Source: Candidatus Zixiibacteriota bacterium (GTDB lineage Bacteria > Zixibacteria > MSB-5A5 > GN15 > FEB-12). Taken from it: a stretch of DNA of 64,000 bases. The translations under genes and the position numbers were made by a program. The number at the start of each line of letters is the position of its first letter. Positions within the stretch are counted from its first letter, which is position 1. Location of the stretch: assembly GCA_022571845.1 (NCBI GenBank), contig JACZXB010000001.1, forward strand, positions 186,001 through 250,000, in the 5' to 3' direction. Positions 53,659 through 63,060 of this stretch are shown piece by piece. The notes below the pieces were generated by a model. It did no database searches. It worked only from the letters and a program-made list of their open reading frames with translations, and was not told where the DNA came from.

Positions 53659-56280
53659 ATGTCAAAAACATTTCTTGCAACAGTTGCCTTGTATCTGTGT
53701 GCTGTGGTTTTGCTGCTGACTCCCATTTTACAACCCCGTACACTGTATCTTAAAGATGAGGAAGGGAAGTTCAAAAGCAGCAGTCAGCTGGCCGAAAGTC
53801 CTGCCCATTGCATAGCTTCACATAGAATTGGAAATATGACATTAGCGATTTCAAACAACGGAACATTCGGAACCTTTTACGCCCAGTCGGCTGCCTTGGA
53901 CTGTTTTACCACGAGAGGGATTGTCTTTGGCTGCGAGGTCCCTAAAAATGGCGGTGTTGAATATCTATTTGGCGGCTCTTTTTGGATTGGCGCTATTGTG
54001 GGAAGAGACACGTTGGTTACTGTCGGACATGATGGCTGGCAGAGTAACCAGGAATTTTCTCCGGACGAAGTCTTTCAAGGTAATCCCAAAGCAATGAAGA
54101 AGAGATCTATCATTGACCCAACCGTTGACAGCTTGTTCAGGGATGCAATCTCCGAAGAAGACTTTATAGCCTGGTACACTGATACCGCCAAGGGTTCCGG
54201 AACCTACGACGGGCTTGATCCCTTTGGCCACAGGCCTATCGGAATTGAAGTAACTCAGAAATCTTTCGCCTGGTCGTATGAATACGCCGAAGATTTTATT
54301 CTCTTTGATTACCGCATAACCAACATAGGCATCAAATCAATCCGCGATGTCTATATGGGTATATACATTGATGCTGATGTTGGTGCAAATCCGACTCCGC
54401 ATATTGATGACCTGTGTGGTTACACCCACACTTTTTTGGATACATTTTTGACTTGTGAATATGTAGTTGACGCAAATATCGCTTGGATAACGGATAACAA
54501 CGGCGACCTTAACGAAACGTATCCGGCGGCCCCTGGTGTTACTGGAACGAGAATTGTCAGAACCCCGGCAGAGTCTCTAATAGTTTCATTTAACTGGTGG
54601 ATTGGAAACGGTATCGCCGCCAGAGATTTTGGCCCCCGCAAGAGACCGACCGCAAATAAGCCATTCAGAGATTATAGTACGGGAGGGTTAGGTACACCCG
54701 AGGGGGACAGAAACAAATACTATGCTCTCAGTAACGGTGAATTCGACTACGACCAGGCTTATACAGCCTCAATAACAGCATTGGACAGTATCTGGCTGCA
54801 GCCAAACCAAGCTTTGGCTGGAGAATTTGCCGATGGCTTCGATACCAGATATCTATTGTCTTTTGGTCCGTTCGATATTGACCCCGGTGAAGAATTGCCT
54901 ATTTCATTTGCCTATGTATCCAGCGACAATTTCCATGTAGATCCAAATAACATCAATAACCTTCCCGGTGACCCCAATGTTTACTACCAAGGACTGAATT
55001 TCAAGGATTTTCTGGATAATGCACGCTGGGCAGGCTGGATTTATGATAATCCCGGTGTAGATACAGACAGCAATGGCTACGCTGGTGAATTCATAATCTG
55101 TGTAGTGGACAGTTCCATTACCGGGATAGACAGCACTGAATCTCCCTACGACACATTTTATGCTAAAGTGGAAACTTTATTTGTTACTGGTGACGGTGTA
55201 CCGGATTTTAGAGGGGCCTCTCCTCCGCCTGCACCGGCTCTTTTTATCGAGCCAAGTGTCGGGACAATCAAGGTTCGTTTCAATGGCTATCGTTCTGAGA
55301 CCACCAAGGATCCATTTTCCAGAGTTGTTGATTTTGAGGGCTACAGAATCTATATCGCCCGTGACGACCGCGCTACCAGCTATAGTCGGCTGGTATCTTA
55401 TGACAGAGAAGATTTCAATAAATGGACTTTCAACCCGAATGCTTTTCCCCCCACTTTTCAGCTACTAAGCAATCCGTTCACTTATGACGAACTGTTTAAC
55501 TTGTATGCCTTTGGCGACTCTTCATTTGACCCGTTAGACTATACTCGCAACAGACTGTTTAAGCATCCTCTCTTCCCGATTGACTCCCAGTTCTATTTCG
55601 AACCGCAGGGCTTCAATGTTTCAAGTCTGACTGACCCTGACGGCATTCGTAAAACATATCCCACTCAGCCATATCCAAGCACTCTGAACCTGGACTCTTT
55701 GCCCGATGCGGAGAAAACTCCCGAGGGATTACCCCGCTACTTTGAATATTATTATACCGTAAGTAATTTGCTGCCTACTGTGCCCTACTGGATTAGCGTT
55801 ACGGCCTTTGATTTCGGTTCACCCAGTTCGGGTTTGCCCCCGCTGGAAACCAGCGTCACATTCAACACGGCCAACGCTTACCCTCTTGAAACTGCCGATG
55901 GGGTGGCACAGCAGAATCTCAAAGTTTTTGTATACCCCAACCCCTATCGAATCGACCAGAATTACCGTGATAGTGGTTTTGAAGGACTGGATACTCTGGG
56001 ACAGCGCTTACCAAGAGATCAGAGACCCGATACCCGGGCCCGACGCATCCACTTTGCCAATCTTCCAGCAAGATGTACTATCAATATTTACTCTTTGGAT
56101 GGTGATTTAGTCCGGGAAATCATTCATGACAAAGACCTCTCTGACCCCAACTCTACACATGACACCTGGGACCTCATAACCCGCAACACACAATCTGTAG
56201 TTTCCGGCTTGTATTACTGGACTGTAGAAAACACGGAAACCGGTGATGTACAAATTGGTAAACTTGTTATTATTCTGTGA
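53659..56280 (+). CDS. Large secreted protein with C-terminal sorting module, tandem paralogue 1
   Basis: About 873 residues. Signal-like N-terminus (FLATVALYLCAVVLLLTPIL). RIGNMTLAISNNGTFGTFYA and PKNGGVEYLFGGSFWIGAIV open a beta-rich body; GVDTDSNGYAGE is a calcium-loop-like DxDxNG motif; GVPDFRGASPPPAPALFIEP starts a fibronectin-like region, and FVYPNPYRIDQNYRDSGFEG to the end is a FlgD/T9SS-like sorting module. The frame could begin at a GTG at 53644; I prefer this ATG, though neither has a good ribosome binding site. First of three tandem paralogues, probably one operon. Function unknown; surface or extracellular by the signals. Confidence 0.8.
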   Translation: MSKTFLATVALYLCAVVLLLTPILQPRTLYLKDEEGKFKSSSQLAESPAHCIASHRIGNMTLAISNNGTFGTFYAQSAALDCFTTRGIVFGCEVPKNGGVEYLFGGSFWIGAIVGRDTLVTVGHDGWQSNQEFSPDEVFQGNPKAMKKRSIIDPTVDSLFRDAISEEDFIAWYTDTAKGSGTYDGLDPFGHRPIGIEVTQKSFAWSYEYAEDFILFDYRITNIGIKSIRDVYMGIYIDADVGANPTPHIDDLCGYTHTFLDTFLTCEYVVDANIAWITDNNGDLNETYPAAPGVTGTRIVRTPAESLIVSFNWWIGNGIAARDFGPRKRPTANKPFRDYSTGGLGTPEGDRNKYYALSNGEFDYDQAYTASITALDSIWLQPNQALAGEFADGFDTRYLLSFGPFDIDPGEELPISFAYVSSDNFHVDPNNINNLPGDPNVYYQGLNFKDFLDNARWAGWIYDNPGVDTDSNGYAGEFIICVVDSSITGIDSTESPYDTFYAKVETLFVTGDGVPDFRGASPPPAPALFIEPSVGTIKVRFNGYRSETTKDPFSRVVDFEGYRIYIARDDRATSYSRLVSYDREDFNKWTFNPNAFPPTFQLLSNPFTYDELFNLYAFGDSSFDPLDYTRNRLFKHPLFPIDSQFYFEPQGFNVSSLTDPDGIRKTYPTQPYPSTLNLDSLPDAEKTPEGLPRYFEYYYTVSNLLPTVPYWISVTAFDFGSPSSGLPPLETSVTFNTANAYPLETADGVAQQNLKVFVYPNPYRIDQNYRDSGFEGLDTLGQRLPRDQRPDTRARRIHFANLPARCTINIYSLDGDLVREIIHDKDLSDPNSTHDTWDLITRNTQSVVSGLYYWTVENTETGDVQIGKLVIIL

Positions 56281-56329
56281 GTGAGCATGACCAAAGGACT
56301 AAACAACTAAAGCAAAAGGAAACCGAAAT

Positions 56330-58978
56330 ATGTCTCTAAACAAATCATTTTCGATTATCCTCATCTGCCTGGTAGTCATAGTTGGCGCTGCTTCGACTGC
56401 CACAGCCCGCGCGGAGTTCGACCAAAAGGACCAGAACAAATTCAGCAACAGCCAGCGTCTGGCTGAGCCTCCTGAACATAACGCAGTCGCTCATCGAGTC
56501 GGTAATATGGTTCTGAGTATCTCTAACAACGGAACGTTTGGCAATGGGTTTTTAGCCGCTGTTGGTGAGGATCATTTTACGGGAAGACCAATCCCTTTTG
56601 GCTGCGAAGTTCCCAAAAACGGCGGAGTTGAATATCTATTTGCCGCATCATTCTGGGTAGGCGCAGTTGTAGGTCGCGACACCTTGGTTTCTGTTGGCGC
56701 CGATGGCTGGTCATTTACGCGCGAAATGTTTCCTGACCCATTTCCAAAAGGAGAGATGCAGAAGAGATCAATCATTGATCCCACTGATGAAGACTTGTTT
56801 CGAGATGCGATTTCTGAAGAAGACTTTATTGCTGTATATACTGATACTGTGACAGACGGTGTGGCTGCAGATGCTTTTACTAATCTACCCCACAAACCTA
56901 TCGGCATAGAAATCACTCAACGTTCATTCGCCTGGTCATATGAGTATGCAGAGGATTTCGTTCTCTTTGATTACCGTATCAAAAATATCTCCGTCAGAAC
57001 TATTCGAGAAGTTTACATGGGAATTTATGTTGATGCCGATGTTGGCGCTAATTCTCAGGATCGTTTTTTGGATGATCTCTGTGGATTTACACCAAGTTTT
57101 CTTGATACCCACCTGACCTGTGAATATGTTGATATTACCAATCTGGCCTGGATTGCAGACAACGACGGCGACCTGGGCGGCTTGACTGCGCCGGCACCAC
57201 ATGTTACAGGTACGCGTATAGTACGTACTCCGGCTGAATCGCTCCAGGTTTCCTTTAACTGGTGGGTAAGTAATGGAAACGCTTCTTTGGACTTCGGTCC
57301 CCGCGAAAGACCAAATGTAGGAAGCTTAAAAGAACCGTTCCGTGATTTTAGGACCGGCGGGTTAGGCACTCCAGAGGGTGACAGAACTAAATACTATCAG
57401 CTTCGTAATCAGGAATTCGATTATGATCAGGCTTACACCGGCATAATCCGAGAAACCGATTCTATCTGGCTGCCGCCCAATCAAAATTTGAAGGATATTA
57501 TACCTGTAGGATTTGATACCCGATATCTACTTTCATTCGGTCCTTTTGATATTGATCCTGGTGAAGAGCTGCCCATCTCATTTGCCTACGTGGCAGGATT
57601 AGACTTCCATACGGACCCCAACAACTTAAGCAATCTTCCATTGGAGCCTGACAGATACTACGAAAATCTTCACTTCAAAGACTTTTTAGTAAATGCCCGC
57701 TGGGCAGGTTGGATTTATGACAATCCTGGCGTGGATACCGACAGCAATGGCTACGCTGGTGAAATGAGATTCTGCCCTGTTGACTCTTTTATTGCCAGAG
57801 TTGACACATTCTTTGACTCACTTGGGGGCATTGATTCTTTAAAAGACGTGTACGAATACAACATTGTCGACACAACTTTTGCATCTGGTGACGGAGTCCC
57901 TGATTTCAGAGGCGCTTCCCCGCCGCCTGCGCCAGCTCTCTTCATAGAGCCAACTGTTGGTGAAATAAGAGTCAGGTTCAATGGCTATCGCTCAGAAACT
58001 ACCAAAGACCCGTTCTCACGCGTTATTGATTTTGAAGGATATAGAATCTATATCGCCCGTGACGACCGGACTACAAGCTACAGCCGGCTTGTCTCTTATG
58101 ACCTCGAAAACTTCAACAAATGGACGTTTAATCAAAATGCTGTGCCGCCCACTTTTGAGCTAAAAGATGTGCCATTTTCATTCGACGAACTATTTAACTT
58201 GTACGCCTTTGGTGACTCATCCTTTAATCCGGTAGATTATAATCGTAACAGACCGTTTAACCACCCTTTATTTCCGATAGACTCGGTATTCTTCTTTGAA
58301 CAGCAAGGATTTAACGTATCAAGCCTGACCGACCCGGATGGTATCAGAAAAGTTTATCCTTCGCAGCCCTATCCCAGCACACTGGTATTGGACTCATTGC
58401 CCGACGTAGAAAAAACTCCGGATGGTTTGCCGCGCTTTTTTGAATATGAATATACCGTAAGCAATCTGCTGCCTACTGTCCCTTACTGGATTAGCGTTAC
58501 GGCCTTTGATTTTGGCTCACCAAGTTCCGGGCTGCCCTCGCTTGAAACAAATGTTACATTTAACACAGCCAATGCCTATCCGCTTGAGACAGCCGACGGC
58601 GTTGCTCAACAGAATTTGCAAGTCTTTGTTTATCCAAATCCTTATCGAATAGACCAGAACTACCGTGACCGCGGTTTTGAAGGTCTGGACACATTAGGTC
58701 AGCGTCTTTCAAGACAACAAAGGCCAGACGACCGAACCCGGCGGATTCACTTTGCGAATCTTCCGCCAAAATGCAATATCAACATTTACTCTTTGGACGG
58801 AGATTTAGTTCGAGAAATAGTTCATGACAAGGACCCCTCTGACCCCAACTCTACACATGAAACCTGGGATTTGATTACCCGTAACACTCAGTCAGTTGTC
58901 TCTGGCCTGTATTATTGGACAGTAGAAAACAGAGAAACAGGCGATGTTCAGATTGGCAAACTCGTAATTATTATGTAA
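56330..58978 (+). CDS. Large secreted protein with C-terminal sorting module, tandem paralogue 2
   Basis: 882 residues, clear signal peptide (IILICLVVIVGAASTATA). It aligns with paralogue 1 over its whole length: RVGNMVLSISNNGTFGNGFL, GVDTDSNGYAGEM, GDGVPDFRGASPPPAPALF and FVYPNPYRIDQNYRDRGFEG are shared almost word for word. An insertion near 490-510 (FFDSLGGIDSLKDVYEYNIV) is the main difference. AAAGGA precedes the ATG, 49 nt after paralogue 1. Codons for shared residues differ widely, so the duplication is old and the protein is under selection. Function unknown. Confidence 0.85.
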   Translation: MSLNKSFSIILICLVVIVGAASTATARAEFDQKDQNKFSNSQRLAEPPEHNAVAHRVGNMVLSISNNGTFGNGFLAAVGEDHFTGRPIPFGCEVPKNGGVEYLFAASFWVGAVVGRDTLVSVGADGWSFTREMFPDPFPKGEMQKRSIIDPTDEDLFRDAISEEDFIAVYTDTVTDGVAADAFTNLPHKPIGIEITQRSFAWSYEYAEDFVLFDYRIKNISVRTIREVYMGIYVDADVGANSQDRFLDDLCGFTPSFLDTHLTCEYVDITNLAWIADNDGDLGGLTAPAPHVTGTRIVRTPAESLQVSFNWWVSNGNASLDFGPRERPNVGSLKEPFRDFRTGGLGTPEGDRTKYYQLRNQEFDYDQAYTGIIRETDSIWLPPNQNLKDIIPVGFDTRYLLSFGPFDIDPGEELPISFAYVAGLDFHTDPNNLSNLPLEPDRYYENLHFKDFLVNARWAGWIYDNPGVDTDSNGYAGEMRFCPVDSFIARVDTFFDSLGGIDSLKDVYEYNIVDTTFASGDGVPDFRGASPPPAPALFIEPTVGEIRVRFNGYRSETTKDPFSRVIDFEGYRIYIARDDRTTSYSRLVSYDLENFNKWTFNQNAVPPTFELKDVPFSFDELFNLYAFGDSSFNPVDYNRNRPFNHPLFPIDSVFFFEQQGFNVSSLTDPDGIRKVYPSQPYPSTLVLDSLPDVEKTPDGLPRFFEYEYTVSNLLPTVPYWISVTAFDFGSPSSGLPSLETNVTFNTANAYPLETADGVAQQNLQVFVYPNPYRIDQNYRDRGFEGLDTLGQRLSRQQRPDDRTRRIHFANLPPKCNINIYSLDGDLVREIVHDKDPSDPNSTHETWDLITRNTQSVVSGLYYWTVENRETGDVQIGKLVIIM

Positions 58979-58987
58979 CTTTTAACT

Positions 58988-61618
58988 ATGAAAAGATTTT
59001 CATACAAAGGCCGTTCTATAATAGTTCTTGGAACGGCTTTTTTATTGATTTGTACTAATATCTCTGTTGTTGCCAGAGACACTATCAATCCAAAACTAAA
59101 ATATTCCAAAAAATTTACGATTAATTCATTCCGAAGTTTGGAACTTCCTAAAATCGAATATACTTTGCATGACAGGGGAAATATTCAACTGGCCATTGCC
59201 AACAACGGCACTTTTGGAACTCAGGGGCAAACCATGACCGACCCTCTGACTGGCGGGCTAATTCCGTCATGTATTTACCCCAAAAACAGCGAACTCGTCT
59301 ATCTCTGGGTTGGGGCACTATGGATTGGCGCGATTGTGGGCAGAGATACTCTGGTATCGACTGCAAACGAAGATTACTATGAAAATCTGGAATTTTGGGC
59401 TTTGCCGGGGCAGCTCGGCGAGTTTGAGTTCCGTTCGATGGACATTAATAGCTTTTACTATGACCCTGAGCGGCTTGGATTTTCCGAGCAGGACATTATC
59501 TGTCAATATTATGACACAGTTACAAATACTGCCTTGATAAACCCGGATCCGTTTGATCAAACCAGACATAAACCACTTGGGCTTCGTATTGACCAGCGCT
59601 CTATGGCCTGGAGTTATTCCTATGCCGAGGATTTTGTATTATTTGACTACAAGGTTACAAACATCGGTACAGATGTACTTCGCCAAGTTTATATGGGCAT
59701 CTATGTTGACGGAGATGCCTTTCACACATTACGAAACGACCAAAGCGGCTGGAACGATGACATGGTTGGCTTTTACAGAACGCATCCGGCACCCGAAGGC
59801 TGCAACTTTGTTGATACTTTAAATATTGCCTGGCACGCAGATAACGATGGTGACCCGGATGGCGGCGTATGGAATAATATGTCGGTCAAAAGTGTCCTTG
59901 GTTCAATGGTAGTAAGAACTCCCTCTGATTCACTGAAGTATTCATATAACTGGTGGATCACAGGCTATGGCGATGTCACCAAAGATTTTGGGCCAAGAAA
60001 GTTGCCAGCACCGAATGATCCTTTTAGAAGTTTCGGTGCCGAACTGGGAACGCCAAGAGGTGACAGGAACAAGTATTATGTCTTGCGTCATAAAGAGTTT
60101 GACTACGACCTGTTAACAATAGCCCTGGATCATACCAACGAGGGATATCTTAGGCCTCCTTCTAACGCGGAGGAGTTAGCATCTGGCTGGGATACACGAT
60201 ATCTTCTTTCCTTTGGGCCGTTTAATATCGACCCGGGAGAAACTCTGCCAATTTCATTTGCCTGGGTAGCCGGTGCTGACTTTCACGTCAATCCCACTGA
60301 TTTCGACGACTTCGACCCGATGCGCCCCCATAAATATATTCAGAAACTGAATTTTGACAACCTGGCCACTAATGCCCGCTGGGCATCCTGGGTTTATGAT
60401 AATCCCGGTGTTGATACGGATGATGACGGTTATGCCGGCGAATTTCGCGTCTGTGCCACCGATTCATTTATAGCTTCGATTGACACTACCATTATGGATT
60501 CAATCATTATAGATATAGATACAATTTGGACGTATAATGCCTCAGATACTATCTGGTACAAGGGCGACGGCGTTCCTGACTTTCGAGGGGCCGGTCCGCC
60601 GCCCGCTCCGAAAATGAATATAATTCCGACTGTAGGCAAATTGCTGGTGCGCTGGAATGGCTTCTATTCTGAAAACAGTAAAGATATCTTTTCGGGGCTT
60701 CTTGATTTCGAAGGCTACCGCGTTTATATATCCCGCGATGACCGGCGAACCAGTTTTTCCGTGATAACTTCGTATGACAGGGAAAACTTTAACCGCTACC
60801 GCTACAACGCAGCTTCAACTCAGACTAATAAATGGGTGCTTGAAGGTATCCCGTTCACACTCGATTCTCTCAGAGTCATTTACGACGACCAGAATTTTGA
60901 CCCGCTGATATACCGAGTGAACTCACCATTGAACTGGGGAGGCGAGCAATACTATTTCACACCTCAGGATTTCAATGTTTCAGAATTAGGTGAGACCGGA
61001 ACGATTAGAAAAGCTTACCCCAATGTTACAGCAGCACCGGGCACCGACCCCTCGCTCTGGGATCCGGCGGAAGTCACATACGAGCATGGCGATCCTCTTC
61101 CGATGTATTACGAGTATGAATTTGAAATCGAAAATCTCCTGCCAACCGTTCCTTATTACGTATCAGTGACTACCTTTGATTTCGGCTCACCGATATCCGG
61201 ATTGCCGGCTTTGGAAACTGATATACTCAATAATATGATTATTGAATATCCCTTGGAAACAGTAGATGCAGTCATTCAGAATAAATTGGATGTTTTCGTC
61301 TATCCCAATCCTTACCGCAGTGACAGAGAGTATGAAGATCGCGGTTTTGAAAATCTTGGTACTGATTTGGCCTCGTCCAGGGCTAAACGAATTCATTTTG
61401 CAAATTTGCCTGCCGAGTGCAAGATTTCAATCTATTCGCTGGACGGAGACCTGATTAAAGAAATTTTTCATGATAAAAACCCAGCTGAACCATCCGCATC
61501 ACATGACACCTGGGACCTTATTTCAAGGAATACTCAGTCTATCGTGTCCGGGCTGTACTACTGGGTGGTGGAATCTGAAACGAGAACTCAAATGGGCAAG
61601 CTGGTTATCATTAAGTAA
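58988..61618 (+). CDS. Large secreted protein with C-terminal sorting module, tandem paralogue 3
   Basis: 876 residues, starting 9 nt after paralogue 2. Signal peptide (SIIVLGTAFLLICTNISVVA). It is the most diverged of the three but keeps the same landmarks: IQLAIANNGTFGTQ, LWVGALWIGAIVGRDTLVST, GVDTDDDGYAGEFRV, GDGVPDFRGAGPPPAPKMN and VFVYPNPYRSDREYEDRGFE. The C-terminal sorting module ends QMGKLVIIK. Its 3' end overlaps the convergent MFS gene by 8 bp. The conserved order of motifs implies the three proteins share a fold and possibly assemble together. Confidence 0.85.
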   Translation: MKRFSYKGRSIIVLGTAFLLICTNISVVARDTINPKLKYSKKFTINSFRSLELPKIEYTLHDRGNIQLAIANNGTFGTQGQTMTDPLTGGLIPSCIYPKNSELVYLWVGALWIGAIVGRDTLVSTANEDYYENLEFWALPGQLGEFEFRSMDINSFYYDPERLGFSEQDIICQYYDTVTNTALINPDPFDQTRHKPLGLRIDQRSMAWSYSYAEDFVLFDYKVTNIGTDVLRQVYMGIYVDGDAFHTLRNDQSGWNDDMVGFYRTHPAPEGCNFVDTLNIAWHADNDGDPDGGVWNNMSVKSVLGSMVVRTPSDSLKYSYNWWITGYGDVTKDFGPRKLPAPNDPFRSFGAELGTPRGDRNKYYVLRHKEFDYDLLTIALDHTNEGYLRPPSNAEELASGWDTRYLLSFGPFNIDPGETLPISFAWVAGADFHVNPTDFDDFDPMRPHKYIQKLNFDNLATNARWASWVYDNPGVDTDDDGYAGEFRVCATDSFIASIDTTIMDSIIIDIDTIWTYNASDTIWYKGDGVPDFRGAGPPPAPKMNIIPTVGKLLVRWNGFYSENSKDIFSGLLDFEGYRVYISRDDRRTSFSVITSYDRENFNRYRYNAASTQTNKWVLEGIPFTLDSLRVIYDDQNFDPLIYRVNSPLNWGGEQYYFTPQDFNVSELGETGTIRKAYPNVTAAPGTDPSLWDPAEVTYEHGDPLPMYYEYEFEIENLLPTVPYYVSVTTFDFGSPISGLPALETDILNNMIIEYPLETVDAVIQNKLDVFVYPNPYRSDREYEDRGFENLGTDLASSRAKRIHFANLPAECKISIYSLDGDLIKEIFHDKNPAEPSASHDTWDLISRNTQSIVSGLYYWVVESETRTQMGKLVIIK

Positions 61619-62840
61619 TTCTGGGCCTGTTTATGTCATCGCTGATTTTCCGCTGAAACATCAAATACCCGACAGCTGCTACTACCGCCATTGAAGAAAT
61701 TGCTGCCCAAGCCAGCAACGGTGAGTCGAAAGCGAGGTTATCTAAAATAATGCCACCATAAAGCGGACCAAACGACCAGCCTGAGGCCATCATAAAACCA
61801 TAGATTCCCATATAACGTCCCATTTTGCCTTTGGGTGCCAATCTTGATGTTAAGGTAATCGACGGCGGTGATATCGCTAATTCTCCCATTGTGACTACTA
61901 CTAATGCTATCATAAGAAACCAAAATCCGTGCACAGCTCCTACCAAAGTGTAGCCTATCGCGTATAGAATTGCTCCAATAAACAGCTGGGTTGTCATTTT
62001 TATGCCGGACAGTAGTCTGGTAACAGGAAGCTGGCAAAGTCCTACCAACAAACCATTGGCGGCAAATAGGTAGCCCAACTGAAGCTCACTTAAGCCGACT
62101 ATCTGCACAGTATAAACTGAAAACGGTGCAATTAGCTGAGCTACCACTAAAAATAGTATGAAAGTAAGAACAGAATGCGTTAAGAAATTGGGGTCGTCCT
62201 TTACTGCAATTATATCTTTGAATTTGAACTTATCGTTAGCGCGTTCATATGGTACTGGTTTCAAAAAGAACAAAAACAGAAGCGACGCAGTCAGTGTAAC
62301 TATTGACGCCGCTACAAACAGAGAAGCATACGACTTTGCCGCCATAAGTCCGCCAAGTGCAGGACCTACTGCCCAGCCGAGATTCAGGGCAGAACGGGTT
62401 ATGGCGTAGCCGTCGAGTCTTAAATGCTCCGGCAAGATATCCGAGACCATGGCATTGGCGATCGGCTGAAAAACAGCGCCAAATATCGAACTCACTACCA
62501 GGAATCCGGCAACAGCCCAGAAACCCCAGTCAAAGCCGATAGCAATTGCTATCATCAGAAGTGCCACAGAGCGTGCGCCCTGAGCAAAAATCAATATCGA
62601 GCGCCGATCGATTCTGTCTGATATCTCTCCCCCGATTCCCTGAAAAATAGCGCGCACTATGGCCATCACTCCGAAAAATATGCCTACTTCTGTTATTGAC
62701 AGACCGAGCCTGGCATTAAAATAAATTGAGATAAACGGAATTGAAAGAGCAAACCCCAAAGCGCTGACAAACCATCCGGCTGACAGGACCCAGAGATTTT
62801 TATCAAATTTTTTGGTAAAATTAAAAAAGCGGGCTATCAT
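61611..62840 (-). CDS. MFS transporter
   Basis: 409 residues with 12 predicted TM helices. GGEISDRIDRRSILIFAQGA is the MFS loop 2-3 signature (DRxxRR), and a related LAPKGKMGRYMGIYG follows in the second half. It resembles multidrug-efflux MFS proteins of the MdtH/YfcJ kind, but the substrate cannot be read from sequence. Single gene, convergent with and overlapping paralogue 3 by 8 bp. Confidence 0.92.
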   Translation of the reverse strand: MIARFFNFTKKFDKNLWVLSAGWFVSALGFALSIPFISIYFNARLGLSITEVGIFFGVMAIVRAIFQGIGGEISDRIDRRSILIFAQGARSVALLMIAIAIGFDWGFWAVAGFLVVSSIFGAVFQPIANAMVSDILPEHLRLDGYAITRSALNLGWAVGPALGGLMAAKSYASLFVAASIVTLTASLLFLFFLKPVPYERANDKFKFKDIIAVKDDPNFLTHSVLTFILFLVVAQLIAPFSVYTVQIVGLSELQLGYLFAANGLLVGLCQLPVTRLLSGIKMTTQLFIGAILYAIGYTLVGAVHGFWFLMIALVVVTMGELAISPPSITLTSRLAPKGKMGRYMGIYGFMMASGWSFGPLYGGIILDNLAFDSPLLAWAAISSMAVVAAVGYLMFQRKISDDINRPRIT

Positions 62841-63060
62841 CTTCCCACTAATATAAGCTCAACCTTTATAGGGACAAGTTACAAAAGGATTAGGTGAAAT
62901 AAGTTCGGTGAATTATAACTACTCAGCTGGTTAATTCTGCTAATTGTTTATGGGCGTCCTTGGGAAGTAGTCAAGTATTCTCTCTTGATTGATTATTCTA
63001 AGCGAAAGCATTTGGCCCCGGATACAAAACTTTGAGCAAATTTGTAACCGACTTCAAACA

